13,663 nucleotides of DNA from contig JABSPR010000149.1 of assembly GCA_013214975.1 (NCBI GenBank), positions 1-13,663 of the forward strand, given 5' to 3'. A program made the position numbers and the translations under genes. Numbering within the stretch: the first letter of the stretch is position 1; every line of letters starts with the position of its first letter. The notes under the pieces were generated by a model, which saw only the letters and a program-made list of their open reading frames with translations, ran no database searches and was not told the DNA's origin. Positions 5,734 to 13,663 of this stretch are shown one piece after another. This DNA comes from Flavobacteriales bacterium. GTDB taxonomy: Bacteria > Bacteroidota > Bacteroidia > DT-38.

Positions 5734-7680
5734 ATGAATCCAAAGTTTGAAAAAATTCTAATTGACGTCTATGCCTTGTATACAAGGAATGGAATTAAAA
5801 GTACCACCATGGATGATGCCGCTCGGGCATTGGGTATTTCGAAGAAGACACTTTACGTACATGTTAATGATAAGGCAGATTTAGTTTCTTCTGTTATTGC
5901 TCTTCAGATAAAACTGGACACCGAAGTAATGGACGAAATTTTTGCAAGCGGCATTAATGCTATCGAGGAATTAATCGCTTTACGTGCATACTTTAACAAT
6001 AAGTTGGCAGAAATTCATCCGTCATTCCATTATGATATGGAAAAATATTATCCTGAATCGTGGAAGATATTTCTTGAATACAAGGATAATTACATTCTGG
6101 ATTGTGTAATTAATAACATGAAAAAAGGAGTTAAGGAAGGGCTATATCGAAAAGAGGTTAACATTCAGGTTATCGCTAGGCTTTACACCTCTAGAGTAGA
6201 CCTTGTTTTCGACCCAAGTGTTTTTCCCGTTTCGGAATTCAATTTTCCGGATGTAAATGTGGATATGATGGATTATCATGTTAGAGGAATTGCCAGCGAT
6301 AAGGGAATTAAATTTCTTGAAAACAACGATATTAGCTCCATCTTCTCGAAAACAAAGTCGACGATAATTGCATCGGTAATTATGTTGTTTATGGTCAGCT
6401 TTAGTTTCGGACAGGCTGTATCTTACTCTTTGCAACAGGCACAGGATTTTGCTTTAAAAAATAGTGCTGTTGTAAAAAATGGAGAAATAGATATTGAGAT
6501 TGCTAAGGCGAAAATTAAAGAGATAACATCTACTGGGCTGCCACAGATTAGTGGCGAGGTTAAGTACAATAATTTTATAGATATCCCTACACAGGTTGCA
6601 CCTGCAAGGGCATTCGACCCAACAGCTCCAGAAGGACTACTGGTGCCGCTTCAGTTTGGTACTAGTAACAATGCATCTGCTGGTATTACAGCATCTCAAT
6701 TGTTGTTCGATGGAACCTACATAGTAGGATTACAGGCTGCGAAAGTTTATCGACAATTATCGGAAACCGGAGCGAAGAAAGCCAAATTGGATGTTAAGGA
6801 ATCTGTTGCCTCTAGCTATTATATGGCCTTGATGGCAGACGAAAATGTTAAGATTTATAAGAGGAGTTTAGACAACGTAAAAAAGACGTTGAATGAATTG
6901 ATTCTCATGCTCAACAATGGATTAATCGATGCGCAGGAAGTTGATCAAATGAAATTAACTTCATCAACCATGACCAATATGTACGACAGGGCAGTTACGC
7001 AGAAGAACGTTGCTTTGGAGTTGCTAGAATATCAAATGGGGCTTAAGGGAGAAGGTGAAATTTCGCTTACTGATAGCTTAGGTGCTCTTATGAATTCGGC
7101 AGAAGACATAAACTTATTAGGGCAAAAACTAGATGTTAAAAGCCACATCGATTACCAACTTATTTCAAACCAGAAAAGCCTTCTTGCTCTCGATGTTAAA
7201 AAAGAGAAATTTAGACGATTGCCTTCTGTTGCTGGTTTTTTTACTCATTCACAAAATGCATTTTCGAATGAATTGAAATTTAGTAACTGGTACCCAACTA
7301 CGATTGTAGGAGTGTCGGCAAATATCCCAATTTTTGGGAGCGGTATGTCTACGTATCGAATTAAACAAGCAACACTTGAATTAGAAAAAATTGAGAACAC
7401 AAGAATTTCTTTACTTAAAGGATTAGAGTCTGGTTATGCTAATGCCCATTCGGAATATAATGCGGCAATAAAGAATGGAAGAGTGGCGAAAAGAAGTCGC
7501 GACTTGGCACAGCGAATTCTAGACAAGACGATATTAAAACAGAAAGAAGGATTGGCATCTAGTATGGAAGTTACTCAAGCCAATACTCAGTTCGTTAACG
7601 CTCAAGGGCAGTATATGAATTCGGTATTTGGATTGTTAACCTCTAAAATAAAGCTTCAGAAAGCATTAAACAGTTATTAA
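5734..7680 (+). CDS. TetR-type repressor fused to a TolC-family outer-membrane efflux channel
   Basis: One open frame of 648 codons carries two proteins normally encoded separately. Residues 1-50 are a TetR/AcrR DNA-binding domain with the helix-turn-helix TTMDDAARALGISKKTLYVH (24-43) and DKADLV after it. Residues about 51-198 form an all-helical ligand domain ending in the family-like YHVRGIASDKGIKFLENN. A junction follows, then a signal peptide with lysines 206 and 208, a hydrophobic core 210-225 and likely cleavage at FSFG|QA (226/227). Residues 227-648 are a complete TolC/OEP channel of normal length (about 422 residues): SLQQAQDFALKNS opening, barrel segments, long helical repeats, and ITASQLLFDGTYIVGLQAAK. 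The channel would link the adaptor and RND pump encoded next to the exterior. No stop or frame change lies at the junction. The nearest in-frame ATGs upstream of the signal are residues 178-179, without a ribosome site. The next gene starts two bases after the stop. If the signal peptide is processed, the TetR part would stay anchored in the inner membrane; this is inference. Confidence 0.88.
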   Translation: MNPKFEKILIDVYALYTRNGIKSTTMDDAARALGISKKTLYVHVNDKADLVSSVIALQIKLDTEVMDEIFASGINAIEELIALRAYFNNKLAEIHPSFHYDMEKYYPESWKIFLEYKDNYILDCVINNMKKGVKEGLYRKEVNIQVIARLYTSRVDLVFDPSVFPVSEFNFPDVNVDMMDYHVRGIASDKGIKFLENNDISSIFSKTKSTIIASVIMLFMVSFSFGQAVSYSLQQAQDFALKNSAVVKNGEIDIEIAKAKIKEITSTGLPQISGEVKYNNFIDIPTQVAPARAFDPTAPEGLLVPLQFGTSNNASAGITASQLLFDGTYIVGLQAAKVYRQLSETGAKKAKLDVKESVASSYYMALMADENVKIYKRSLDNVKKTLNELILMLNNGLIDAQEVDQMKLTSSTMTNMYDRAVTQKNVALELLEYQMGLKGEGEISLTDSLGALMNSAEDINLLGQKLDVKSHIDYQLISNQKSLLALDVKKEKFRRLPSVAGFFTHSQNAFSNELKFSNWYPTTIVGVSANIPIFGSGMSTYRIKQATLELEKIENTRISLLKGLESGYANAHSEYNAAIKNGRVAKRSRDLAQRILDKTILKQKEGLASSMEVTQANTQFVNAQGQYMNSVFGLLTSKIKLQKALNSY

Positions 7681-7682
7681 AA

Positions 7683-8807
7683 ATGAAAAGGATATTATTA
7701 GGAGCAAGTCTTATTGCACTTATCGCATCGTGTGGGTCGGAGACAGCAGAAGTAGGTAAATTAATTGCCGAAAAAGACAGCTTAAAAAATGTTTATTCAG
7801 AGATAAGTAAACGAATGACTGAGTTAGATGATCTAATTGCATCTATGGACAGCACTTTTAAAGTGAAAAAAACATTAGTTTCTACGATGGTAGTTATGCC
7901 AGGAGATTTTGAACATTATTTTGAAGTGCAAGGAGTGGTTGATGCCGATCAAAGTGTCGACATTAATGTGGAAATGCCAGGTAAAGTGAAGAATGTTTAT
8001 GTGAAAGAAGGGCAAGAAGTGGCTAAAGGACAAAAGCTTTTAAGCATAGATAACAATGAAATGCAAGGCCAATATAATTCGGCTAAAGCTCAATTCGATT
8101 TAGCGGAAACTACTTTCGAAAGAGTAGATAAACTTTGGAAGAAGCGTATTGGTTCGGAGATAGATTACTTAGCAGCTAAGGCCAGATTAGAAACGGCAAA
8201 GCAAATAATGAATTCTGCATTGGATGTATTAATGAAGGGGATGGTTAGTGCTCCAAGTAATGGTATCATCGATCAAATAATGGTTAAGAAAGGAGAAATG
8301 GCAAGTGGTATGAAACCGGTGATTAGATTGGTGAATACGGATGACGCCTACCTAGTAGCAGATTTGTCTGAGAAGTATATCACATCGGTTAAAAATGGCA
8401 ACTACGCGAAAATAAATTTCTCATTATTGGATGATAATTGGTACGAAGGAGAAGTTATCGCAACAGGGAATTATATCAATCCAGGAAATAGGACTTTTAG
8501 AATTAATGTAAATGTAGACTCTAAAGGATTTCAGATGAAACCTAATATGTTGGCTGTGATTAGAGTGATGGATCTTAAGGCCGATAGTACAATAGTCTTA
8601 CCAGAGAAAGCAATTTTGGAAGACAGTAAAGGAGCTAGCTATGTATTTGTGAACGATGCGGGAATTGCAAAAAAAGTAAGTATCGAAACAGGTCTTTCTT
8701 ATCGTGGAGAAACAATGGTAACAACAGGTTTGAACAAAGGAGATAACGTAATTGTTTTGGGAGCACGAAGCTTAAAAGACGGCGAAAAAATTAACATCAA
8801 GAACTAA
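7683..8807 (+). CDS. RND efflux periplasmic adaptor lipoprotein (HlyD/AcrA family)
   Basis: This 374-residue adaptor bridges the inner-membrane pump and the outer-membrane channel in the periplasm. A lipoprotein signal peptide ends in the lipobox IASC with Cys17 as the lipidated residue. A short predicted coiled coil (about 24-56, KLIAEKDSLKNVYSEISKRM) precedes the core. The first half of the lipoyl domain lies at about 92-125 (VEMPGKVKNVYVKEGQEV), followed by a rather short helical hairpin (about 126-186), the second lipoyl half (187-217, VSAPSNGIIDQIMVKKGEM), a beta-barrel domain (about 220-300) and a membrane-proximal domain (about 305-374). It starts two bases after the channel gene's TAA, and its own TAA overlaps the pump's ATG by one base (TAATG), so the three proteins are translated from one message. 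Drug versus other substrates cannot be told. Confidence 0.95.
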   Translation: MKRILLGASLIALIASCGSETAEVGKLIAEKDSLKNVYSEISKRMTELDDLIASMDSTFKVKKTLVSTMVVMPGDFEHYFEVQGVVDADQSVDINVEMPGKVKNVYVKEGQEVAKGQKLLSIDNNEMQGQYNSAKAQFDLAETTFERVDKLWKKRIGSEIDYLAAKARLETAKQIMNSALDVLMKGMVSAPSNGIIDQIMVKKGEMASGMKPVIRLVNTDDAYLVADLSEKYITSVKNGNYAKINFSLLDDNWYEGEVIATGNYINPGNRTFRINVNVDSKGFQMKPNMLAVIRVMDLKADSTIVLPEKAILEDSKGASYVFVNDAGIAKKVSIETGLSYRGETMVTTGLNKGDNVIVLGARSLKDGEKINIKN

Positions 8808-11800
8808 TGGCAGAAAAAGGCCAAAATAGAATCTCGAAGGAATTTGTCTTATCGACTCTTTCTATAAAGAATAGAACAACTGTTCTCGTTCTTACAGGGA
8901 TAATCTTGTTTATGGGAATTTTCTCTTACAACAAAATGCCAAAGGCTTCCTTTCCAGACATCGTGATGGCTCAAATTTACGTGGGTACACCATATCCGGG
9001 TAACTCTCCAGTGGATATCGAAAAACTTATTTCACGTCCCTTGGAAAAGGAAATCAATACTATTTCAGAAGTAAGTAAACTAACTTCAACTTCTATTCAG
9101 GGATTTTCTATGGTATTAGTAGAGTTCGATTCAGAGACTACCGTGGAGGAAGCCTTACGAAAGGTGAAGAATGCTGTAGACAATGCTCGATCGGATCCTA
9201 GCTTTCCTACTGATTTGCCTTCTGAGCCAAGCATTACAGAAGTTGATTTTTCTGAGATGCCAATTCTTAATATAAATTTATCTGGGAATTATTCTACTGA
9301 ACAATTGAAGGAATATGCTGAATATTTGGAAGATAAAATTGAAGAGATAAGTGAAATATCAAAAGTAAATATCCGTGGTCTTCAACAAAAGGAAGTAGAG
9401 ATTAGTGTAGATATGCATAAAATTGAGGCATTAAAATTAGGCTTCAATGACATTGCAAGCGCTATAGCAAACGAGAATATCACTATATCTGGGGGTGATA
9501 TTTTAATAGGAGGTATTAGAAGAACGGTGCGTGCGGTTGGTGATTTTAAATCAATGGAAGACATTGAGAATATCATTATTAAACGAGAAAAATTCAACAT
9601 CGTTTATTTAAGAGATGTAGCTGAGGTGAACTTTAAGTTTGAGGAAAGAACGAGTTATGCCCGTGAATTTGAGAAGCCCGTAGTAATGTTGGATATTATA
9701 AAAAAAGCGGGCGAAAATTTATTATCAGCTACCGCCAAAATTGATATTGTGATTAATGAAGCAAGAATTTCCATGCTTCCTGCAGATTTGGAAATGACAA
9801 TAACTAACGACCAATCTGCACAGACTAAATCGATGGTTAAAAATTTAGAAAATTCAATTGTACTAGGAATACTTCTGGTAATATTAGTTCTGTTGTTTTT
9901 CTTGGGAATTAGGAATGCTCTCTTTGTTGGAATGGCAATACCGTTATCCATGTTTGCCTCTTTTGTTATTTTAAGTATGATGGGATATTCAATTAATATG
10001 ATGGTATTATTTGGATTAATCCTAGCCCTAGGAATGCTTGTAGATAATGGAATTGTAATTGTTGAAAACGTATATAGATTGATGGATGAAGGTTTGTCCC
10101 CAATTCAAGCAGCAAAAGAAGGAGCAGGAGAAGTGGCAACAGCAATTATAGCATCAACAGCTACTACTCTTGCGGCATTTTTACCTTTAATATTTTGGCC
10201 AGGTATGATGGGAGAATTTATGGGGATTCTTCCTGTAACATTAATGATAGTTCTTGGGTCATCGCTCTTTGTGGGATTGGTAATAAACACTGTATTTACT
10301 TCACTTTGGATGAAACTCAAAGAAGATGAAATAGTAAAGGACCCGAAACCAATTGTCAACATAATTCTATTTACGGCCTCCATCTTTTTCGTGTTCATGA
10401 GTGACGTAATGGGAAATATGTTAGGTGATATAAAGCAAATGTCGGGTTTGATGAATATGCTTGGAATTATCGGTTATATGGCTGCACTTGGCAGAATTTT
10501 ATTTCGATATTTTTTCGTGACAAAAAACACTTTGTTCTTAGATATGCTTAGTCCAATACTAATACTGTTAATTACAGGAATCGGTTTTGATCTAATAGAT
10601 TATCCTGTGCTTGGTAATCTGCTAATTGTGTTCTCCTCATTTCTCGTGTTAAATACTATATTTTTTACACCATATTCCATTAAGTTTCAAAAGACTGTTA
10701 TTCCTATAATGGAAGAAAAGTATAAAACATTCTTATCGTATGCCCTCAATGGTAAAAGACCAAAATTCTTTTTTATAGGAGTTATTCTGATGTTTATATT
10801 TTCCGCAATGATGATGAAAGCATTCGATATTAAGACTTTATTCTTCCCAGAGAATATGCCTAAATACGTGAATGTATTCATAGAGCTTCCTATAGGTACG
10901 GACATCGAAGAAACGAATCTTGCGACAAAAGATCTTGAAGAATTACTAGTTGATTATGTCAAGAAATATGAGGTAACTGAAGATGGGCAAACCTTTAATT
11001 ATTTAATTGAGAGTATAATTGCAAATGTTGGTGATGGAACTAGTGATCCTGCTGCAGGCCCGCAAATTGGTAAAACACCACATAAAGCAAGGATAAGCGT
11101 TTCTTTTGTTGACTTCCAATACAGAAGAGATATAGACACTAAAACTGTAATGGATGACATAAGAAATGTTGTTAAAGATAAAGTGCCAGGTGTTAGGGTT
11201 TCTGTTGACAAGGATGCAGCTGGCCCACCTACCGGACCTCCAATAAATATTGAAATAGCAGGAAATGATATTGATTTGCTTATTGATGAGGCGGAGAAAG
11301 TAAAGCGATTTGTTGAGTCTAAAAATATTCCAGGCATAGATGGTTTGAAATTAGATGTGGAAATAGGTAAGCCGGAATTAATTGTAAAAATTGATCGTAA
11401 AAAAGCCCGACGTTTAAACTTATCGACTGCTCAAATTGCTACTACAATTAGGACATCGTTATACGGAAAAGAAATTTCTCAATTCAAAGATGGAGAGGAT
11501 GATTATCCAATTCAAATAAGATTTGCAGACAAATACAGATATGATATTGAGTCACTGATGAATCAACGGATTACATTCCGAGATCAAACAAATGGCAAGA
11601 TAATCCAAGTACCTATTTCTGCTGTTGCTGTCGTGAAAAAAAGCTCAACATATAATGCGATTAAACGAAAAAATATGGATAGGGTGATTTCAGTTTCATC
11701 AACGGTAGTTGAGGGTTATACAGGAAATGAAATCGTAAAAACGATTAAGGCTGAAATGGAAAACTATGAGTTACCTAACGGAGTATCAGTTAAATTTACT

Positions 11801-12439
11801 GGAGAGCAGGAGGATCAAGAAAAGGAATTGGCATTTCTAATAAAAGCATTATTGATGGCGGTGTTCCTTATTTTCTTAATAATAGTCTCTCAATTCAATT
11901 CATTCGGAACGCCATTTATTATTCTAATGTCGGTGCTATTAAGCTTGATTGGAGTTTTTGTCTTTTTCATGGTCTCTCTAAAGTTTATTATTATCATGGC
12001 AATGATTGGTATTATTTCTCTTGCTGGTGTGGTAGTAAATAATGCTATCGTGTTAATTGATTATACCAATCTAATAATGGATAGACGTAAATCTGAATTG
12101 GGACTGAGTTCAACCGATCGACTACCAGACTCAGAGTTGATCTTATGCATTGTAGAAGGAGGTAAGACGAGATTAAGACCAGTATTGTTAACTGCAATTA
12201 CTACTGTCCTTGGGTTGATCCCATTAGCAACGGGTTTCAATATTGATTTCTTTAGTTTGTTAGCGTCATACGATGCTAAGATTTCGATAGGAGGGGATAA
12301 TGTTGTCTTCTGGGGACCAATGTCATGGACAGTAATCTTTGGTTTAACGTTTGCGACTTTCTTAACATTGGTAATAATTCCAGTGATGTTCTTAATCAAG
12401 GAACGTTGGAAGACCTCGTTGATTATTAAAATGAAATAG
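8807..12439 (+). CDS. RND efflux pump, inner-membrane permease (AcrB/HAE1-like), enlarged
   Basis: A 1210-residue proton-driven exporter of the RND superfamily. TM1 lies at about 25-45, followed by the first porter domain (KMPKASFPDI, TPYPGNSPVDIEKLISRPLE). The TM2-TM6 block contains LALGMLVDNGIVIVENVYR at about 407-425. The second porter domain includes GPPTGPPINIEIAG, and TM8-TM12 follow. AcrB is about 1050 residues. The excess lies mainly between TM6 and TM7 (about 506-650), where four extra hydrophobic segments are visible (near 514-530, 546-570, 575-595 and 597-620), with a smaller insert before TM12 (about 1143-1172, including GGDNVVFWGPMSW). In the proton relay, AcrB's DD pair is D413-N414 and the TM10 lysine is N1078 (VVVNNAIVLID); the RLRP arginine and the following threonine are kept. 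It is the last gene of the efflux operon; its start overlaps the adaptor stop by one base. Substrate is unknown. Confidence 0.96.
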   Translation: MAEKGQNRISKEFVLSTLSIKNRTTVLVLTGIILFMGIFSYNKMPKASFPDIVMAQIYVGTPYPGNSPVDIEKLISRPLEKEINTISEVSKLTSTSIQGFSMVLVEFDSETTVEEALRKVKNAVDNARSDPSFPTDLPSEPSITEVDFSEMPILNINLSGNYSTEQLKEYAEYLEDKIEEISEISKVNIRGLQQKEVEISVDMHKIEALKLGFNDIASAIANENITISGGDILIGGIRRTVRAVGDFKSMEDIENIIIKREKFNIVYLRDVAEVNFKFEERTSYAREFEKPVVMLDIIKKAGENLLSATAKIDIVINEARISMLPADLEMTITNDQSAQTKSMVKNLENSIVLGILLVILVLLFFLGIRNALFVGMAIPLSMFASFVILSMMGYSINMMVLFGLILALGMLVDNGIVIVENVYRLMDEGLSPIQAAKEGAGEVATAIIASTATTLAAFLPLIFWPGMMGEFMGILPVTLMIVLGSSLFVGLVINTVFTSLWMKLKEDEIVKDPKPIVNIILFTASIFFVFMSDVMGNMLGDIKQMSGLMNMLGIIGYMAALGRILFRYFFVTKNTLFLDMLSPILILLITGIGFDLIDYPVLGNLLIVFSSFLVLNTIFFTPYSIKFQKTVIPIMEEKYKTFLSYALNGKRPKFFFIGVILMFIFSAMMMKAFDIKTLFFPENMPKYVNVFIELPIGTDIEETNLATKDLEELLVDYVKKYEVTEDGQTFNYLIESIIANVGDGTSDPAAGPQIGKTPHKARISVSFVDFQYRRDIDTKTVMDDIRNVVKDKVPGVRVSVDKDAAGPPTGPPINIEIAGNDIDLLIDEAEKVKRFVESKNIPGIDGLKLDVEIGKPELIVKIDRKKARRLNLSTAQIATTIRTSLYGKEISQFKDGEDDYPIQIRFADKYRYDIESLMNQRITFRDQTNGKIIQVPISAVAVVKKSSTYNAIKRKNMDRVISVSSTVVEGYTGNEIVKTIKAEMENYELPNGVSVKFTGEQEDQEKELAFLIKALLMAVFLIFLIIVSQFNSFGTPFIILMSVLLSLIGVFVFFMVSLKFIIIMAMIGIISLAGVVVNNAIVLIDYTNLIMDRRKSELGLSSTDRLPDSELILCIVEGGKTRLRPVLLTAITTVLGLIPLATGFNIDFFSLLASYDAKISIGGDNVVFWGPMSWTVIFGLTFATFLTLVIIPVMFLIKERWKTSLIIKMK

Positions 12440-12511
12440 AATGGTAGGATTTACACCTCTGCGCTTGGTCAATATTCGTGGTGTGAGCTGTGAAAACAGG
12501 GCTAATTAGGC

Positions 12512-12519
12512 TATCTTTA
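12512..12519 (+). promoter_or_regulatory. Candidate -7 promoter element for dxs
   Basis: TATCTTTA matches TAnnTTTG with one mismatch and lies 17 bases before the dxs ATG, inside the 96-base gap after the pump gene. No -33 TTTG is visible about 20 bases upstream, and no terminator hairpin with a T-run separates dxs from the efflux operon, so read-through is also possible. Confidence 0.35.
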
Positions 12520-12535
12520 CGTAAGCAATTCGCTT

Positions 12536-13663
12536 ATGGCATACATACCGGGAGATTTACTCAAACAAATTACTGCCCCTTCTGATCTTAGAAAGTTGGA
12601 TGCGGAAAAACTGCCTCAAGTTTGTGACGAACTTCGTAATTACATTACGGATGTAGTTGCTGAAAAAGGTGGTCACCTAGGTGCTAGCCTTGGCGTAGTC
12701 GAGCTTACTGTAGCATTGCATTATATTTTTGATACCCCAAAAGATCAATTAGTTTGGGATGTAGGGCACCAAGCTTATGGGCATAAAATATTAACAGGAA
12801 GACGAGATATATTTGATACGCAAAGAGTATATAAAGGAATAAGTGGTTTCCCTAAAAGGAGCGAAAGTGAGTACGATGCATTCGGTGTTGGGCATTCGTC
12901 CACGTCGATTTCTGCGGCACTTGGAATGGCAGTTGCAAATGAATATAAAGGCGACGACAGACAGCATGTAGCAATAATTGGAGATGGTGCATTAACTGGC
13001 GGGATGGCTTTTGAAGGGCTTAACCATGGAGGAGTGGAGAACTCTAATTTACTTATCGTGCTCAACGATAACTGCATGGCAATCGATCCCAATGTTGGAG
13101 CGCTAAAAGAGTATCTAACAGATATTACAACTTCACATACTTACAATAGAGTTAAGGATGAGGTATGGAATTTACTAGGAAAAGTATCTAAGTTCGGTCC
13201 GAACGCACAAGAAATAGCGCAGAAAATAGAGGGAAGTATTAAATCATATTTATTGAATCAAAGTAACTTATTTGAGTCCCTTAATTTTAGATATTTTGGT
13301 CCGATAGACGGTCATGATGCCGTTCATCTATCAAAAGTATTAAGCGATTTAAAAGATATCCCAGGACCTAAAATTCTACATTGTGTAACGCAAAAAGGAA
13401 AAGGATATAAGCCGGCTGAGGATGGAGATCAAACCAAATGGCATGCACCTGGGTTGTTCAACAAAGAGACAGGAGAGATAATTAAGATAACGCCTAAGTC
13501 TCCTCGACCTCCTAAATACCAAGAAGTATTTGGTCATACAATTGTTGAATTGGCCGAGAAGAACGACAAGATAATGGGAGTCACCCCAGCAATGCCTTCC
13601 GGATGTTCTTTAAACATTATGATGAAGGCAATGCCCAAAAGAGCATTTGATGTCGGTATAGCC
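12536..13663 (+). CDS. dxs: 1-deoxy-D-xylulose-5-phosphate synthase, partial (C-terminus off window)
   Basis: The first 376 codons of a thiamine-diphosphate enzyme that condenses pyruvate with glyceraldehyde 3-phosphate, the first step of the MEP isoprenoid pathway. Visible landmarks are GGHLGASLGVVELTVALH with its active-site histidine (about residues 43-62), WDVGHQAYGHKILTGR with the second histidine, GVGHSSTSISAALGMA, and the thiamine-diphosphate/Mg site GDGALTGGMAFEGLNHGG ending at LNDN. GPIDGHD follows in the linker, and the transketolase-like pyrimidine domain opens at about 335 (YQEVFGHTIVEL) through TPAMPSGCSLNIMM. The window ends at FDVGIA, one residue before the family's EQHAVT, whose Glu is catalytic. 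Full-length enzymes have roughly 620-640 residues, so about 250 are missing only because of the window edge. The ATG at 12536 gives MAYIPGDLLKQI, a reasonable family start. The long minus-strand frame opposite it is a shadow. Confidence 0.97.
   Translation, partial: MAYIPGDLLKQITAPSDLRKLDAEKLPQVCDELRNYITDVVAEKGGHLGASLGVVELTVALHYIFDTPKDQLVWDVGHQAYGHKILTGRRDIFDTQRVYKGISGFPKRSESEYDAFGVGHSSTSISAALGMAVANEYKGDDRQHVAIIGDGALTGGMAFEGLNHGGVENSNLLIVLNDNCMAIDPNVGALKEYLTDITTSHTYNRVKDEVWNLLGKVSKFGPNAQEIAQKIEGSIKSYLLNQSNLFESLNFRYFGPIDGHDAVHLSKVLSDLKDIPGPKILHCVTQKGKGYKPAEDGDQTKWHAPGLFNKETGEIIKITPKSPRPPKYQEVFGHTIVELAEKNDKIMGVTPAMPSGCSLNIMMKAMPKRAFDVGIA

Noticed and set aside
6301..6435. Possible frameshift, sequencing error or hidden gene boundary explaining the TetR-TolC fusion
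   Set aside because: The same frame runs through the end of the TetR-like sequence, the signal peptide and the mature channel, so no frame change is needed. A single-base substitution removing a stop cannot be excluded from one sequence, but there is also no start codon for the channel near the signal peptide.
6142..6435. Minus-strand frame opposite the fusion junction
   Set aside because: Its composition is that of a complement shadow and it has no recognisable domain; the plus strand clearly codes for TetR and TolC sequence here.
9382..12399. Several minus-strand frames of 72-112 codons opposite the RND pump
   Set aside because: All fall within one continuous conserved pump frame; hydrophobic shadows are expected opposite membrane-protein genes.
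12453..12484. ACACC/GGTGT repeat after the pump gene, resembling the operator arms at 5647-5670
   Set aside because: The five-base arms are 22 bases apart, there is no extended symmetry and no T-run; likely chance.
12775..13092. Minus-strand 105-codon frame opposite dxs
   Set aside because: It overlaps the conserved active-site region of dxs on the other strand and resembles no known protein.
1..13663. Sigma-54 (-24/-12) promoters, CRISPR arrays, tRNA genes, insertion sequences or phage attachment sites
   Set aside because: A scan by eye found no TGGCAC-N5-TTGC match at proper spacing, no regularly spaced repeats, no cloverleaf sequence, and no transposase or integrase coding.

Overview
The window looks like chromosomal DNA of a Bacteroidota member, probably a flavobacterium-like marine or aquatic lineage. 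The basis is AT-rich coding, A-rich ribosome-binding regions with few Shine-Dalgarno sites, sequences resembling the Bacteroidota -7 element TAnnTTTG, signal peptides of the '...SFG|QA' type, a lipoprotein adaptor, and protein variants typical of the phylum. Lineage is inferred from protein style; no database search was possible.

Layout. Minus strand, left edge: an ECF sigma factor gene followed after one base by a small single-span membrane protein that runs off the window (sigma/anti-sigma-like pair). Plus strand: an unrecognised 53-residue membrane protein, then a Bax inhibitor-1/YccA-family membrane protein. Minus strand: a tight housekeeping operon read asnS -> rpoN -> PAP2-like membrane protein (gaps of 14 and 1 bases). 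Plus strand: a three-gene tripartite efflux operon (outer-membrane channel, lipoprotein adaptor, RND pump) with gaps of 2 and -1 bases. Plus strand, right edge: the first 376 codons of dxs, the entry enzyme of the MEP isoprenoid pathway, truncated by the window.

The most unusual item is the first gene of the efflux operon. One uninterrupted 648-codon frame encodes a complete TetR-type repressor (about residues 1-200), then a signal peptide (about 206-226), then a complete TolC-family outer-membrane channel (about 227-648). In the usual arrangement these are two genes. Here the TetR stop and the TolC start are both gone, and no start codon in any frame lies close to the signal peptide. If translated as one chain and cleaved by signal peptidase, it would leave a repressor anchored in the inner membrane and release the channel to the periplasm, in a fixed 1:1 ratio. 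The divergent asnS/efflux intergenic region carries two inverted repeats that overlap candidate promoters, as expected for autoregulation.

Secondary points of interest: a pump about 150-170 residues longer than AcrB with about four extra predicted membrane spans and an altered proton-relay set (DN instead of DD, N instead of K), a PAP2-like protein lacking the canonical Asp, a perfect 14-bp palindrome over the sigma-factor start codon, and an 8-mer found only in three intergenic regions. Most of the rest is ordinary housekeeping DNA.
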